This document shows, piece after piece, positions 25,162-33,667 of a DNA stretch of 64,000 nucleotides (position 1 is the first letter of the stretch; every line of letters starts with the position of its first letter). Location: NCBI RefSeq assembly GCF_000177215.2, contig NZ_CM001368.1:1860001-1924000 (forward strand), in the 5' to 3' direction. Origin of the DNA: Solidesulfovibrio carbinoliphilus subsp. oakridgensis. GTDB lineage: Bacteria; Desulfobacterota; Desulfovibrionia; Desulfovibrionales; Desulfovibrionaceae. Both the position numbers and the translations under genes were made by a program. A model generated the notes under the pieces. It saw only the letters and a program-made list of their open reading frames with translations, did no database searches and had not been told where the DNA came from.

Positions 25162-27705
25162 ATGCAATTTTTTCGCGAAATGGCCCTGGCCGCCCGGCTG
25201 GCCCGGCGGGAACTGCGGGCCGGCATCCGGGGCTTCGGCGTTTTCCTGGCCTGCCTGGCCCTCGGCGTGGCGGCCGTGGCCGGGGTCAAAAGCCTGTCCG
25301 CCTCCTACGGCGCCGGCCTGGCCGAGGACGCGGCCGCGCTCCTCGGCGGCGACCTGGAGGCCACCCTGCCCCAGCGGCCGGCCTCGCCCGAGGAACTGGC
25401 CGCCCTCGCGGCCCTGGGCCAGACCTCCCACCTGGTCTCCATGCAGGTCATGGTCCGGGCCGAGGCCGGGCCGGCCAAACGGACCCTGGCCACGCTTCGG
25501 GCCGTGGACGACGCCTATCCCCTCTACGGGACCGTGGCCCTGTCGCCGCCCCAACCCCTGGCTGCGGCCCTGGCCGTCAAGGACGGCCTGCCCGGGGCCG
25601 TGGCCGCGCCGGAACTTCTCTCCCGCCTCGCCGTCCCGGTCGGCGGCACCATCCGCGTGGCCGACGGCGTCTTTACCGTGCGCGCGGTCCTCTCCCGCGA
25701 CCCGGACGCCTCCTCGAGCCTTGCGACCCTCGGCCCGCGCCTGATCGTCTCGGACCGGGGACTGGCCGCCACGGGCCTCCTCGAACCGGGAAGCCTGACC
25801 CGCCACGCCTACCGCGTGAAGCTTCCGCCAGGGGCCGACGCCCCGGCCCTGGCCCAGCGGCTTCGCGCCGCCTTTCCCACCTCCGGCTGGCGGGTGCGCG
25901 ACGCGTCCGGGGCCCAGCCCGGGCTGTCGCGGTTCATCGACCGGCTGGTGGCGGTCACCGGGCTCGTGGGGCTGGCCTCGCTGCTCCTTGGCGGCATCGG
26001 CGTGTCCCAGGCCGTTTCCGCCTACCTCTCAGGCCGCACGGAATCCATCGCCGCGCTCAAGTGCCTGGGGGCGCCGCGTCGGGTGGTGACAGCCACCTAT
26101 TTCCTGGTCGTCGCGACCCTGGCCGCCGGGGGCATCGTCCTTGGGCTGGCCGTCGGCGCGGCCGTGCCGGCCCTGGTCGGGCCGCTCCTCGGCGGGATTT
26201 TGCCCGTGCGCCTGCTGCCCGGCCCCTATCCCGGCGCGTTGGCCCTGGCCGCCGCCTGCGGCGTGCTGACCACCCTGGCCTTTGCCCTGCCCCATCTGGC
26301 CCGGGCCGGCCGGGTGGCCCCGCTGGTCCTTTTCCGCGGCTACGCCGCCCCGGAGCAAATCCGGCTGGGCATTGCCGCCCGACTGCCCGGTCTCGCCGCC
26401 CTAGCCGGCCTGCTGGCCCTGGCCGTGGCCGCGACGCCCAACCGCCAGCTCGGCCTGGGTTTTGTCGGGGTGGCCCTGGCGGCAACGGGCGTCTTCTGGA
26501 TTTTCGCCAAGCTGGCCGTGTTCCTGGCCCGGCTGCCGGCCAGGCGTCCGGGGCGCCTGGGGCTGGCCCTTCGGGCACTCACCCGGCCGGACAACCAGGT
26601 GGCAAGGGTCCTGGCCGCCCTGGGGCTCGGCCTCCTGACGCTTTGCGCCATGGCCCTGGTCGAGGCCAATTTCCGTTCGGCCTTTACCGAGGACATTCCG
26701 CAAACGGCCCCGGACTTTTTTTTCGTGGACATCCAGCCGGACCAGCTCGATCCCTTTCTGCAAACGGCCGGGAGCGTCCCCGGCGTGACCCGGGTCGAGA
26801 CCGCGCCCATGGCCCGGGGCCGCATCGCCCGGTTGAACGGGCTGGCCCCGGAGGACGTGGAGGTCGGCGAGGAGGCCAGATGGGCGGTCCAGGGCGACCG
26901 GGGCCTGACCTATGCCGCGAGGATGCCCGAGGGCACGCGGGTGGTGGCCGGGGCCTGGTGGCCGGCCGACTATGCCGGCCCGCCCTTGGTGTCCGTGGAC
27001 GAGGGCATTGCCAAGGGCCTGGGGCTCGGGCTTGGCGACACCGTGACCGTAAACGTCCTTGGCCGGGAGATCACGGCCACGGTATCGAGCCTTCGCCGCA
27101 TCAACTGGCTGACCCTTGGCATCAACTACGTCTTCGTCTTCTCGCCCGGTTCCCTGGACGGCCTGCCGCTCACCTGGCTGGCCACGGCCTACACGGACAA
27201 GAATGCCGGGGGCGATCCCGGCGAGGCGGTCTTTGCCGCCGTGACCGACCGCTTCCCCAACATCACGGCCATCGGCATCGGCGACGCCCTGACCGACGTC
27301 CTGGCCGTGGCCGACAAGGTGTCGGCCGCCGTGTCCGTGGCCGCCGGGGCCACGCTCGTGGTCGGGATGCTGGTGCTTATCCAGACCATGGCGGCCGGAC
27401 TGCGCCGAAAGGCCTACGAAACCGTCATCTACAAGGTCTGCGGCGCGTCACGACGGGATGTCATGGCCGTGCTGCTCCTGGAGAACGCCCTGCTCGGCGT
27501 CCTGGCCGGCCTCATGGCCCTGGTCCTCGGCACGGCCGTGGCCTCGGCCTTTGTGGTCTATTTCATGGAACTGCCGTTCCGCTTTTTCCCGGGTCCGGCC
27601 GTGGCCACAGTGGGCGCGGCCGCCGCCCTGACCCTGACGCTCGGCCTGGCCGGAGTCCTTCGCATGCTGTCGCGAAAGGCCTGGCCGTACCTGCGAAACG
27701 AGTAG
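25162..27705 (+). CDS. FtsX-type ABC transporter permease (YbbP-like)
   Basis: An 847-residue membrane protein with an N-terminal anchor, a large extracytoplasmic domain, four central membrane segments (about residues 260-420), a second extracytoplasmic domain and a final FtsX unit at the C-terminus (VAAGATLVVGMLVLIQTMAAGLRRK). This duplicated FtsX layout matches YbbP and lipoprotein-type permeases that move or release hydrophobic ligands. The ATPase partner (YbbA/LolD-like) that normally sits beside it is missing in this window. GGAGGTG precedes the ATG. It converges with the Spy/CnrX-like gene, with 15 bases between stops. Confidence 0.86.
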   Translation: MQFFREMALAARLARRELRAGIRGFGVFLACLALGVAAVAGVKSLSASYGAGLAEDAAALLGGDLEATLPQRPASPEELAALAALGQTSHLVSMQVMVRAEAGPAKRTLATLRAVDDAYPLYGTVALSPPQPLAAALAVKDGLPGAVAAPELLSRLAVPVGGTIRVADGVFTVRAVLSRDPDASSSLATLGPRLIVSDRGLAATGLLEPGSLTRHAYRVKLPPGADAPALAQRLRAAFPTSGWRVRDASGAQPGLSRFIDRLVAVTGLVGLASLLLGGIGVSQAVSAYLSGRTESIAALKCLGAPRRVVTATYFLVVATLAAGGIVLGLAVGAAVPALVGPLLGGILPVRLLPGPYPGALALAAACGVLTTLAFALPHLARAGRVAPLVLFRGYAAPEQIRLGIAARLPGLAALAGLLALAVAATPNRQLGLGFVGVALAATGVFWIFAKLAVFLARLPARRPGRLGLALRALTRPDNQVARVLAALGLGLLTLCAMALVEANFRSAFTEDIPQTAPDFFFVDIQPDQLDPFLQTAGSVPGVTRVETAPMARGRIARLNGLAPEDVEVGEEARWAVQGDRGLTYAARMPEGTRVVAGAWWPADYAGPPLVSVDEGIAKGLGLGLGDTVTVNVLGREITATVSSLRRINWLTLGINYVFVFSPGSLDGLPLTWLATAYTDKNAGGDPGEAVFAAVTDRFPNITAIGIGDALTDVLAVADKVSAAVSVAAGATLVVGMLVLIQTMAAGLRRKAYETVIYKVCGASRRDVMAVLLLENALLGVLAGLMALVLGTAVASAFVVYFMELPFRFFPGPAVATVGAAAALTLTLGLAGVLRMLSRKAWPYLRNE

Positions 27706-27720
27706 CGCCGGGAACCCGGC

Positions 27721-28125
27721 TCAGTCGTCCGCGCCGGCCGGACGCGCGGGCATTTCCGCCCGCCGCTTCTGCTCCAGACGGTCGTAGACCGCAAGCTGGC
27801 GCGGCGACAGGACGGGACGGACCTTTTGGTCGAAGGCCTGGAAAATGATCTCCATCTCCGGCCGCAGGCGGGCGAAGACCAGGTCGGCCTTGGCCATGGC
27901 CTCGTCCCGGGCCGCCTGGAAAACCTGCCGCTGCTCGGCGCTGAGATCGAGCAGGCGCATCTCCTCCGCGTCGATCCGGTCCCGGATCGCCAGGATGCCG
28001 CCGCCGTCCCTGGCCCGCGACTCGTTTATGGCCCGGTGCGAGGCCCCGGCCCAGCCAAGCCCCAGGCCCAGGGCGAACGCCCCGGCCACCACCAGCCGCC
28101 GTGACACACGGCCCGTTTCAGACAT
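27721..28125 (-). CDS. Membrane-anchored Spy/CnrX-like periplasmic protein coupled to an ECF sigma factor
   Basis: A 134-residue protein: a short cytoplasmic end, one membrane segment (VVAGAFALGLGLGWAGA, about residues 11-27) and a periplasmic part that is almost entirely helical. The latter carries LSAEQRQVFQAARDEAM and LSPRQLAVYDRLEQKRR, the paired pattern of the heavy-metal-resistance / CpxP-Spy fold. The ATG at 28125 is preceded by GGAGAAGG and overlaps the sigma factor end by eight bases. The arrangement suggests a sensor or anti-sigma partner, as CnrX serves the CnrH system. No classical zinc-finger anti-sigma domain is present. Confidence 0.78.
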   Translation of the reverse strand: MSETGRVSRRLVVAGAFALGLGLGWAGASHRAINESRARDGGGILAIRDRIDAEEMRLLDLSAEQRQVFQAARDEAMAKADLVFARLRPEMEIIFQAFDQKVRPVLSPRQLAVYDRLEQKRRAEMPARPAGADD

Positions 28126-28681
28126 GGTCCTTCTCCAGAAACGCCTTGAGTTTTTTCCTGGCCCGGAAAGCCCGGACCTTGACATTGACCCGGGTGAGTC
28201 CGGTCAAGGCCGCCACTTCCTCCACGCTTTTCTCCTCAAGCCCGAGCATGACCATGAGCGTCCGGTCCGCCGGCCGCAGCACGGTCATGGCCGCCTCCAG
28301 CCGCCGCTTCGCCTCCCGGGCCTCCTGTCGGTCCCGGTCGCGCTCGTCCGGGAGATCCTCCTCCAGCCCGGCCACCACCCCGGCCTCGGCCTTTTGCCGC
28401 CGCAGCCAGTCGATGCAGGTGTTGGCCGCGATGCGGTGGAGCCAGCCCCGGAAGACCGCGCCGTTTCGCAATGCCCCGAGGTTCAGGTAGGCCTTGACGA
28501 ACACCTCCTGGACCAGGTCCTCCTGGCCGGCCGGGTCCTCGCAGAACCGGGAAACCAGGTGCGCCACGCCGACCCGGTGCCGGGCGACCAGGGCGGCGAA
28601 GGCCCGCTGGTCGCCGGCCGCCGCGGCCGTGGCCAGCACGACATCGTCCCGGTGGTCGCCAAGGGTCAGCACGCGTCCCAT
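28118..28681 (-). CDS. ECF-type RNA polymerase sigma factor
   Basis: A 187-residue sigma-70 family factor with only regions 2 and 4. Region 2 includes DPAGQEDLVQEVFVKAYLNL and VFRGWLHRIAANTCIDWLRR (core binding and -10 recognition). Region 4 includes RTLMVMLGLEEKSVEEVAALTGLTRVNVKVRAFRARKKLK as a helix-turn-helix (key elements: EEVAALTG and VRAFRARKKL). It is expected to be held inactive by its coupled membrane partner and released by an envelope signal, possibly metal or misfolded protein. The ribosome site is weak, so a start a few codons later is possible. Confidence 0.9.
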   Translation of the reverse strand: MGRVLTLGDHRDDVVLATAAAAGDQRAFAALVARHRVGVAHLVSRFCEDPAGQEDLVQEVFVKAYLNLGALRNGAVFRGWLHRIAANTCIDWLRRQKAEAGVVAGLEEDLPDERDRDRQEAREAKRRLEAAMTVLRPADRTLMVMLGLEEKSVEEVAALTGLTRVNVKVRAFRARKKLKAFLEKDHV

Positions 28682-28906
28682 GACCCGCCCGCCACCCCGG
28701 TCCCCGACAGCACTTGCATTGCCGAATCCTCGCCGTCACCCATGGGCCGCACCCCTCCCCGGCCCCGGCATCACACCGCGCCGCCTTTTCAGGCGGCCCG
28801 GACAGGGGTTCGGTTACACGCCCGGCTCGACAACCTGCCGGACGGACGGTATCTCCCGGACGCGGCAGCCGCCGGACGGCCGCCAGCCCGACTCCCGGAG
28901 CACGCC

Positions 28907-29461
28907 ATGCCATCCGCCCCCGTCTCCCCCGTCCCGGACGACGACGTGAATATTTACCTGATCGGCCCCCGCGCCTCGGGCAAGACCACGCTCGGCGCGC
29001 GCCTGGCCGAGCGCCTCGGCCGGCCCTTCGTCGATCTGGATGCCCTTTTCGTGGAAAGAAACGGCGAGACCATCGCCGACCTGGTCGCCCGCGAGGGCTG
29101 GGACGCCTTCCGCCGGGCCGAAGCCGCCATCCTGGCCGAGACCGCCACGCGCCGGGGGCTGGTGGTGGCCACGGGCGGCGGCGCGGTGCTCCTGCCGGAA
29201 AACCGCGCCCTCCTGGCCAAAGGACGGGTCTTCTACCTCCAGGCCGATCCCGACCGGCTGGCCGAGCGCCTCTTGGCCGACATGAACGAGGAGCAGCGGC
29301 CAAAGCTCACGGAGATGGGGTTTCGCGAAGAAATCAAGGCCACGCTCGCCGAACGCGAACCCGTCTACCTGGCCCTGGCCAATGCCTGCCTGCCCGAACG
29401 CGGCCCGGACGAACTGCTGGAATTCGCCCTGCGCGCCCTGGCCATGTGGCGCAAGGAATAG
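28907..29461 (+). CDS. aroK: Shikimate kinase
   Basis: A 184-residue P-loop kinase that phosphorylates shikimate at O3 in chorismate synthesis. Walker A is GPRASGKT (residues 20-27), followed by the DxD-type element PFVDLDALF, the shikimate-binding REGWDAFRRAE and the glycine-rich ATGGGAVLLPENRALL. The lid region with EEQRPKL is more like AroL than AroK. The frame is open far upstream, but the ATG at 28907 gives the family start, with CCCGGAG upstream. It stands apart from other aromatic genes. Confidence 0.92.
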   Translation: MPSAPVSPVPDDDVNIYLIGPRASGKTTLGARLAERLGRPFVDLDALFVERNGETIADLVAREGWDAFRRAEAAILAETATRRGLVVATGGGAVLLPENRALLAKGRVFYLQADPDRLAERLLADMNEEQRPKLTEMGFREEIKATLAEREPVYLALANACLPERGPDELLEFALRALAMWRKE

Positions 29462-29481
29462 AGAAGAAGGGAAGAGAAGAT

Positions 29482-29518
29482 GCGGGGGGAAACGCTTTTG
29501 AAAAGCGTTTCCCCCCGC
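29482..29518. terminator. Perfect 18-bp hairpin after shikimate kinase
   Basis: GCGGGGGGAAACGCTTTT and its exact complement flank one central G. The leader after the aroK stop is the same purine-rich tract that precedes the dispersed repeats, but here this different hairpin takes the place of the GCCTCCGG core. The inner GC / U-rich step could terminate transcription. Confidence 0.6.
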
Positions 29519-29597
29519 GCCCCCCTTCGAAACGACAAGGGGCATAGACGTGTCGCGGAGAGAGGGTCGGAACGCGCGTCCACGGCCCCCCTTTCGG

Positions 29598-29685
29598 GGG
29601 GTCTGGGGGGAGTGACTCCCCCCGGCGGGTCCAGGGCGGCGCCCTGGCGGGGTCCGGAGCAGAGCCCCGGCTCTTGGCTCTTCCC
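29598..29685 (-). repeat. Dispersed GC-rich palindromic repeat, copy D (variant)
   Basis: On the minus strand, just after the phosphofructokinase stop: an AG-rich leader, GGGGTCCGG and GGGCGCCGCCC palindromic pieces, then a hairpin around AGTCACT flanked by G and C runs, and a final CCCCC/GGGGG hairpin. It lacks the exact GCCTCCGGCGGCC core, so it is a diverged variant. Confidence 0.7.
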
Positions 29686-31023
29686 CTACCGTTGGCAGAA
29701 GACGGCGGGATCGGCGGTGAAGGGCGTGACCGCGTGCTGGCCTGTGGATTCGAGGACCGCCCGCCAGTAGTCGGAGGTGATATTGAGCTTTTTTCGCCGC
29801 ATGGTCACGAGATCCAGCGGCAGGTGGACGTAGCGGCCGTAGAGCTTGGAGACCACCATGCCGGTCTTGCCGGCCATGGCCGCGTGCACGGCGTGCTGGC
29901 CGAGAAAGCCGCAGTAGACCCGATCGTTGGCGTTGGCCGGCACGGACCGGATGATGTAGCTCGGGTCGATGAATTTGAGCGTCATGGGCGTGCCGCGCTC
30001 CCGGAAGTGGCCCTCGATGGCCCCGGACAGAAAGTCCGCGATGTCGCCAAGGACCGGGTTGCCCGAGGCGTCCCTGGCCCCGGTGTCGGGGAGCAGATCC
30101 TGGCCCGCGCCCTCGGCGGCCACGATGACCGCGTGGCCGCGGGCGGCCAGCCGCTTTTCGAGCGACGGCAAAAGCCCATGCTCCCCGGTCAGGTCGAAGG
30201 GGTATTCCGGAACCAGGACGTAGTTGACCTCTTTGAGGGCCAGGGTGGCCTGGGCCGCGATGAACCCGGATTCCCGGCCCATGACCTTGACCAGCCCCAC
30301 GCCGTTCAGGACCCCGATGGCCTCGGTGTGGGCGCAACGGATGGCCTCGGTGGCCTTTTCCACGGCCGTGTCGAAGCCGAACGACTGGGTGACCAGGTTG
30401 ATGTCGTTATCGATCGTCTTGGGCACGCCGATGATGCTGATCTTGGAGCCCCGCCTCGCGATCTCCTCCTGGATGCGCCGGGCGGCCTTCATGGTGCCGT
30501 CCCCGCCGATGACGAAAAGCATGGCGATATTGAGGCGTTCCAGGGCGTCGGCGATGTCCTCGGGCTTTTGCGGCCCCCGGCTGGAGCCGAGCATGGTGCC
30601 GCCGAACTGGTGGATGTCGGATACCGACTCGGGGGTCAGTTCCACCGGCGCGTGGCCGTAGGATTCGATGAAGCCTTGCAAGCCGAAGCGGATGCCGAGC
30701 ACCCCGGCCACCCGGTAGTTGTGGTGGCACTCCATGACAATGGCCCGGATGACGTCGTTTAGGCCCGGGCACAGGCCGCCGCAGGTGACGATGGCCGCCT
30801 TGACCTTGGACGAGTCGTAATAGATGCGGCTTCGCGGCCCGGCCAGCTCGAAATCGGCGAAACAGGCCCCCTCGCCGGAACCGAATTCGCTGGCGTCGAG
30901 TTCGAGCCGGACCCGGGCGTCGTCGTCGAACCGGCAATACGGCAGGGGCGAGGGGATCTTGGCCGGCCCGAGCGCGGGGATGCCGGTATCGATGGGGGCT
31001 TTTTCGCAACGGTCTTCCATCAT
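29686..31023 (-). CDS. pfkA: 6-phosphofructokinase (PPi-PFK-like lineage, probably ATP-dependent)
   Basis: A 445-residue PFK with the long N-terminal extension of the plant/trypanosome and PPi-related clade. CGGLCPGLN (residues 81-89) contacts the phosphoryl donor; GGDGT (173-177) carries the Gly that permits ATP; PKTIDND (201-207) carries the catalytic Asp and the Lys typical of PPi-type enzymes; MGRESGF and PEYPFDL bind the sugar phosphate. The Gly/Lys combination is known from ATP-using members of this lineage. The ATG at 31023 has AAGGAG six bases upstream. The gene is monocistronic. Confidence 0.9.
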   Translation of the reverse strand: MMEDRCEKAPIDTGIPALGPAKIPSPLPYCRFDDDARVRLELDASEFGSGEGACFADFELAGPRSRIYYDSSKVKAAIVTCGGLCPGLNDVIRAIVMECHHNYRVAGVLGIRFGLQGFIESYGHAPVELTPESVSDIHQFGGTMLGSSRGPQKPEDIADALERLNIAMLFVIGGDGTMKAARRIQEEIARRGSKISIIGVPKTIDNDINLVTQSFGFDTAVEKATEAIRCAHTEAIGVLNGVGLVKVMGRESGFIAAQATLALKEVNYVLVPEYPFDLTGEHGLLPSLEKRLAARGHAVIVAAEGAGQDLLPDTGARDASGNPVLGDIADFLSGAIEGHFRERGTPMTLKFIDPSYIIRSVPANANDRVYCGFLGQHAVHAAMAGKTGMVVSKLYGRYVHLPLDLVTMRRKKLNITSDYWRAVLESTGQHAVTPFTADPAVFCQR

Positions 31024-31175
31024 GGCGGACTCCTTGACTGCCCTGCCGATACCAGCTTCCGCCGGCCCGGGCAACACGGGGCCGCGTCGGCCCGGTGTCC
31101 GTCCGCCGCCGGCCCTCCTCTTGCGTCCCGCAACCACTTTTCAGCCCTCGGCCCACCATTGCCGGCAACGCGGCC

Positions 31176-31538
31176 CTAGTCCCACCGCACCCTGACCTCG
31201 GACGCCTCGCCGCGCCCGGAGATGACCACCTTGCCGGCCTGGCCAAGCGTCAGGCTCTGGCCCGGCGTCAGCACCCGGTCCCGGCCGTCGCCGGTGGCCG
31301 TCACCCAGATCGCGCCCCGGTCGCAGCGCACCCGGCAGTAGCGCACGCCGGTCAGGGCCAGGTACTTGCCGTGGCCGAGCCGGAAGGTCAGGCTTCTTGC
31401 CGGCGAAAAGATCCGGCTGCCGGCCTCGGCCGCCACCCGCAACAGCCGGCTGTCGCGCCACCGCGCGATCCACGCGTCCACGATCCCGACCCTGGCCGCC
31501 TCAAACGCCCTGTCTTCCCTGCTCCGCTGTGCAAACAT
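31176..31538 (-). CDS. DUF2917-like small protein
   Basis: A 120-residue basic protein. The C-terminal half, with VRCDRGAIWVTATGDGRDRVLTPGQSLTL (key features: the CxxGxIWVT strand, the D-x-VLxPGxS turn and repeating beta strands), fits the cupin-like DUF2917 family, whose function is unknown. The N-terminus is helical and charged. GGGAG precedes the ATG at 31538. It is divergent from the MocR-type regulator across 130 bases, so the regulator may control it. Confidence 0.7.
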   Translation of the reverse strand: MFAQRSREDRAFEAARVGIVDAWIARWRDSRLLRVAAEAGSRIFSPARSLTFRLGHGKYLALTGVRYCRVRCDRGAIWVTATGDGRDRVLTPGQSLTLGQAGKVVISGRGEASEVRVRWD

Positions 31539-31600
31539 GGCCTGCTCCCGGTTTTTTGGCCGCCGGCCCCTCCGGCGACGTGCTTCCCTTGAACCACAAG

Positions 31601-31641
31601 GCCTGTTACCATGACAGACACAGTTTAGAGAAAAAACAGGC
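31601..31641. promoter_or_regulatory. Inverted repeat in the MocR / DUF2917 divergent region
   Basis: GCCTGTT (31601-31607) and AACAGGC (31635-31641) form a perfect inverted repeat with centres about 34 bases apart. CTGTTA and TAACAG partially duplicate it. The A+T-rich spacing is unusual in this genome, and the position suits autoregulator binding. No clear -35/-10 pair was found. Confidence 0.4.
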
Positions 31642-31668
31642 ATAACAGATATCCCCCGAGGAGACGCC

Positions 31669-33138
31669 ATGCCCCTGCCCCAGACCGACGAAGGCGTGTT
31701 CCGCTACGTGCGCGTCGAAAAGCATGTCCTTGGCCTGATCGAAGCCGGAGATCTCCGGCCGGGCGAACGCATCCCGTCGCTGCGGGCCCTCGGCAACCGG
31801 CTCGGGGTCAGTGTGTCCACGGTCAGCCAGGCCTATGTGGCCCTGGAGCGGCGCGGGGTGGTGGAAGCCCGGCCCAAGTCCGGATTTTTCGTGCGGACCC
31901 GGCCGGCGCGCACCCCGGCACCCAAAACGCCCGTCCTGCCGGCCAAGCCGCCGACGGCCGTCAACCGGGGGGCCCTTATCCGCGAGGTCCTGGACGCCAT
32001 GGGCCGGCGCGACATCGTGCCCCTCGGCGTGGCCCGCACGGACGAGGCCTTCCTGCCGACCCGGCAGCTGGTCCGGCTGCTCGGCAAGGTGGCCGCCGAC
32101 GGGGAAGGCGTCATCTCCTACGAGGGGGTCTGCGGCAACATGGCCCTTCGCCGCCAGATCGCCGGCCATCTGGCCGAGGCCGGCATCGAGGCCCGGCCGG
32201 ACGACATCATGGTCACCTCCGGGGCCATGGAGGCCCTCTACATCGCCCTGCGCTCGGTCACCCGGCCGGGCGACAACGTGGCCATCGCCGCCCCGTCCTA
32301 CTACTGCTTCCTGCAGCTGCTCGAAAATTTCGGCCTGCGGGCCGTGGAGCTGCCTTCCCACCCCGACGGCGGCGTGCGTCCGGCCGACCTGGCCGGGGCC
32401 CTGGACCGCTTCGACGTCAAGGCCGTCATCCTGACGCCCAATTTCAACAACCCCGACGGCTCGCGCATCCCCGACCCGGCCAAGGCCGAGATGGCGGCGA
32501 TCCTGGCCGGCCGGGGCGTGCCGGCCATCGAGGACGACGTCTACGGCGACCTCTATTTCGACGGCCCCCGGCCCCGGTGCCTGGCCTCCTACGACACCTC
32601 GGGGCATGTCCTGCACTGTTCGTCGTTTTCCAAGACCCTGGCCCCGGGCTTCCGGATCGGCTACCTGCTCCCCGGCCGGTTCGCGGCCAAGGCCTTCGAG
32701 ATCAAGGCCACCACCAACGTCTGTTGCGCCACCCCCACCCAGATGGCCGTGGCCGCCTACCTGGCCCAGGGATCCTTCGAGCGCCACCTGCGAAAGACCC
32801 GGGCCGTGCTCGAACGCCAAGCCCGCATGACCGAGGCCCGCATCCTCGAACACTTTCCGCCCGGCACCCGGGTGACCCACCCCTCCGGCGGCACGGTCGT
32901 GTGGGTCCAGATGCCCGAAGGGGTCGATTCCATAACGCTTTTCTACGAGGCCAAGGCCCTGGGCATAAGCGTCGCCCCGGGCAACATCTTTTCGAGCTGC
33001 GACGCGTTCGACAACTTCCTGCGCCTAAGCTACGGCAACGCCTGGACCCCGGCCGTGGAGGAGGCCCTGGCCACCCTCGGCCGGCTGGCCGGGGAACTGG
33101 CCGACGGTGGGCGAGGGAGCGGCGGCCGGGCCCGGTGA
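31669..33138 (+). CDS. MocR-type regulator: GntR DNA-binding domain fused to aminotransferase domain
   Basis: A 489-residue protein. Residues 1-80 form a GntR winged helix (ERIPSLRALGNRLGVSVSTVSQAYVALERRGVVEARPKSGFFV; landmarks IPSLRALG and VSTVSQAY). From about residue 110 it is a fold type I aminotransferase with LTPNFNNPDGS, AIEDDVYGDL and FSSFSKTLAPGFRIGY, where the lysine of SKTLAPG binds PLP. Most such proteins sense PLP or an aldehyde/amine and regulate vitamin B6, GABA or taurine genes; the target is unknown. GAGGAGA precedes the ATG. It is divergent from the DUF2917-like gene. Confidence 0.92.
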   Translation: MPLPQTDEGVFRYVRVEKHVLGLIEAGDLRPGERIPSLRALGNRLGVSVSTVSQAYVALERRGVVEARPKSGFFVRTRPARTPAPKTPVLPAKPPTAVNRGALIREVLDAMGRRDIVPLGVARTDEAFLPTRQLVRLLGKVAADGEGVISYEGVCGNMALRRQIAGHLAEAGIEARPDDIMVTSGAMEALYIALRSVTRPGDNVAIAAPSYYCFLQLLENFGLRAVELPSHPDGGVRPADLAGALDRFDVKAVILTPNFNNPDGSRIPDPAKAEMAAILAGRGVPAIEDDVYGDLYFDGPRPRCLASYDTSGHVLHCSSFSKTLAPGFRIGYLLPGRFAAKAFEIKATTNVCCATPTQMAVAAYLAQGSFERHLRKTRAVLERQARMTEARILEHFPPGTRVTHPSGGTVVWVQMPEGVDSITLFYEAKALGISVAPGNIFSSCDAFDNFLRLSYGNAWTPAVEEALATLGRLAGELADGGRGSGGRAR

Positions 33139-33311
33139 CCGGACGGCCGTTGCCTTGGGCCGATGATTGCCATAGTTACCAGGGGGACGGCCGTCTCCCG
33201 GCAACGGTCCGGGGATTTCCCCGCCCGGAACGTTGGTTTTTCGCGGCAAGCCTGCTAGCCTGTCCCCCGACGGACGCAGTGGGCTCCGGGCCGTCAAAAG
33301 GGAGTTTTCCC

Positions 33312-33659
33312 ATGGAACGCCTTGCGCACACGAACACGGAGGAAGCCCTGGTCATCGGGCTGTCCGGCGAGATCATCATGGACGTGGTGATCGAACTGAA
33401 GGCGGAGATCGCGCCGTTGATCCAAAATGCCTCCCGGAAGGCGGTGGTCCTCGACCTGTCCGGGGTGGCCTTCCTGGACAGTTCGGGGGTGGGACTGTTC
33501 ATCGGCCTTCGCCGGCTGTGCGAGGACGAGGGCAAGGCCTTCTCCATCGCCAATCCCTCCCCGCCCATCCGCAAGCTTTTCGACATGCTGCGCCTGACGG
33601 ACTATTTCGCCGTATCGGCGACGCCTGTCACCTCCCCCGGCGCCACCCCCTCCGCCTGA
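33312..33659 (+). CDS. STAS-domain anti-sigma factor antagonist
   Basis: A 115-residue single-domain STAS protein of the SpoIIAA/RsbV type. VVLDLSGVAFLDSSGVGLFIGLRRL contains the conserved DSSG with the phosphorylatable serine (Ser57 or Ser58). Such proteins swap partners depending on phosphorylation by a GHKL kinase and dephosphorylation by a PP2C phosphatase. The phosphatase is the very next gene, eight bases downstream; no kinase/anti-sigma gene is in the window. AGGGAG lies before the ATG. Confidence 0.88.
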   Translation: MERLAHTNTEEALVIGLSGEIIMDVVIELKAEIAPLIQNASRKAVVLDLSGVAFLDSSGVGLFIGLRRLCEDEGKAFSIANPSPPIRKLFDMLRLTDYFAVSATPVTSPGATPSA

Positions 33660-33667
33660 CCCGTCCC

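Noticed and set aside
24225-27848. A 1200-codon open frame overlapping the second chemoreceptor and FtsX-like permease
   Set aside because: It spans two real genes in other frames and changes character midway; composition only.
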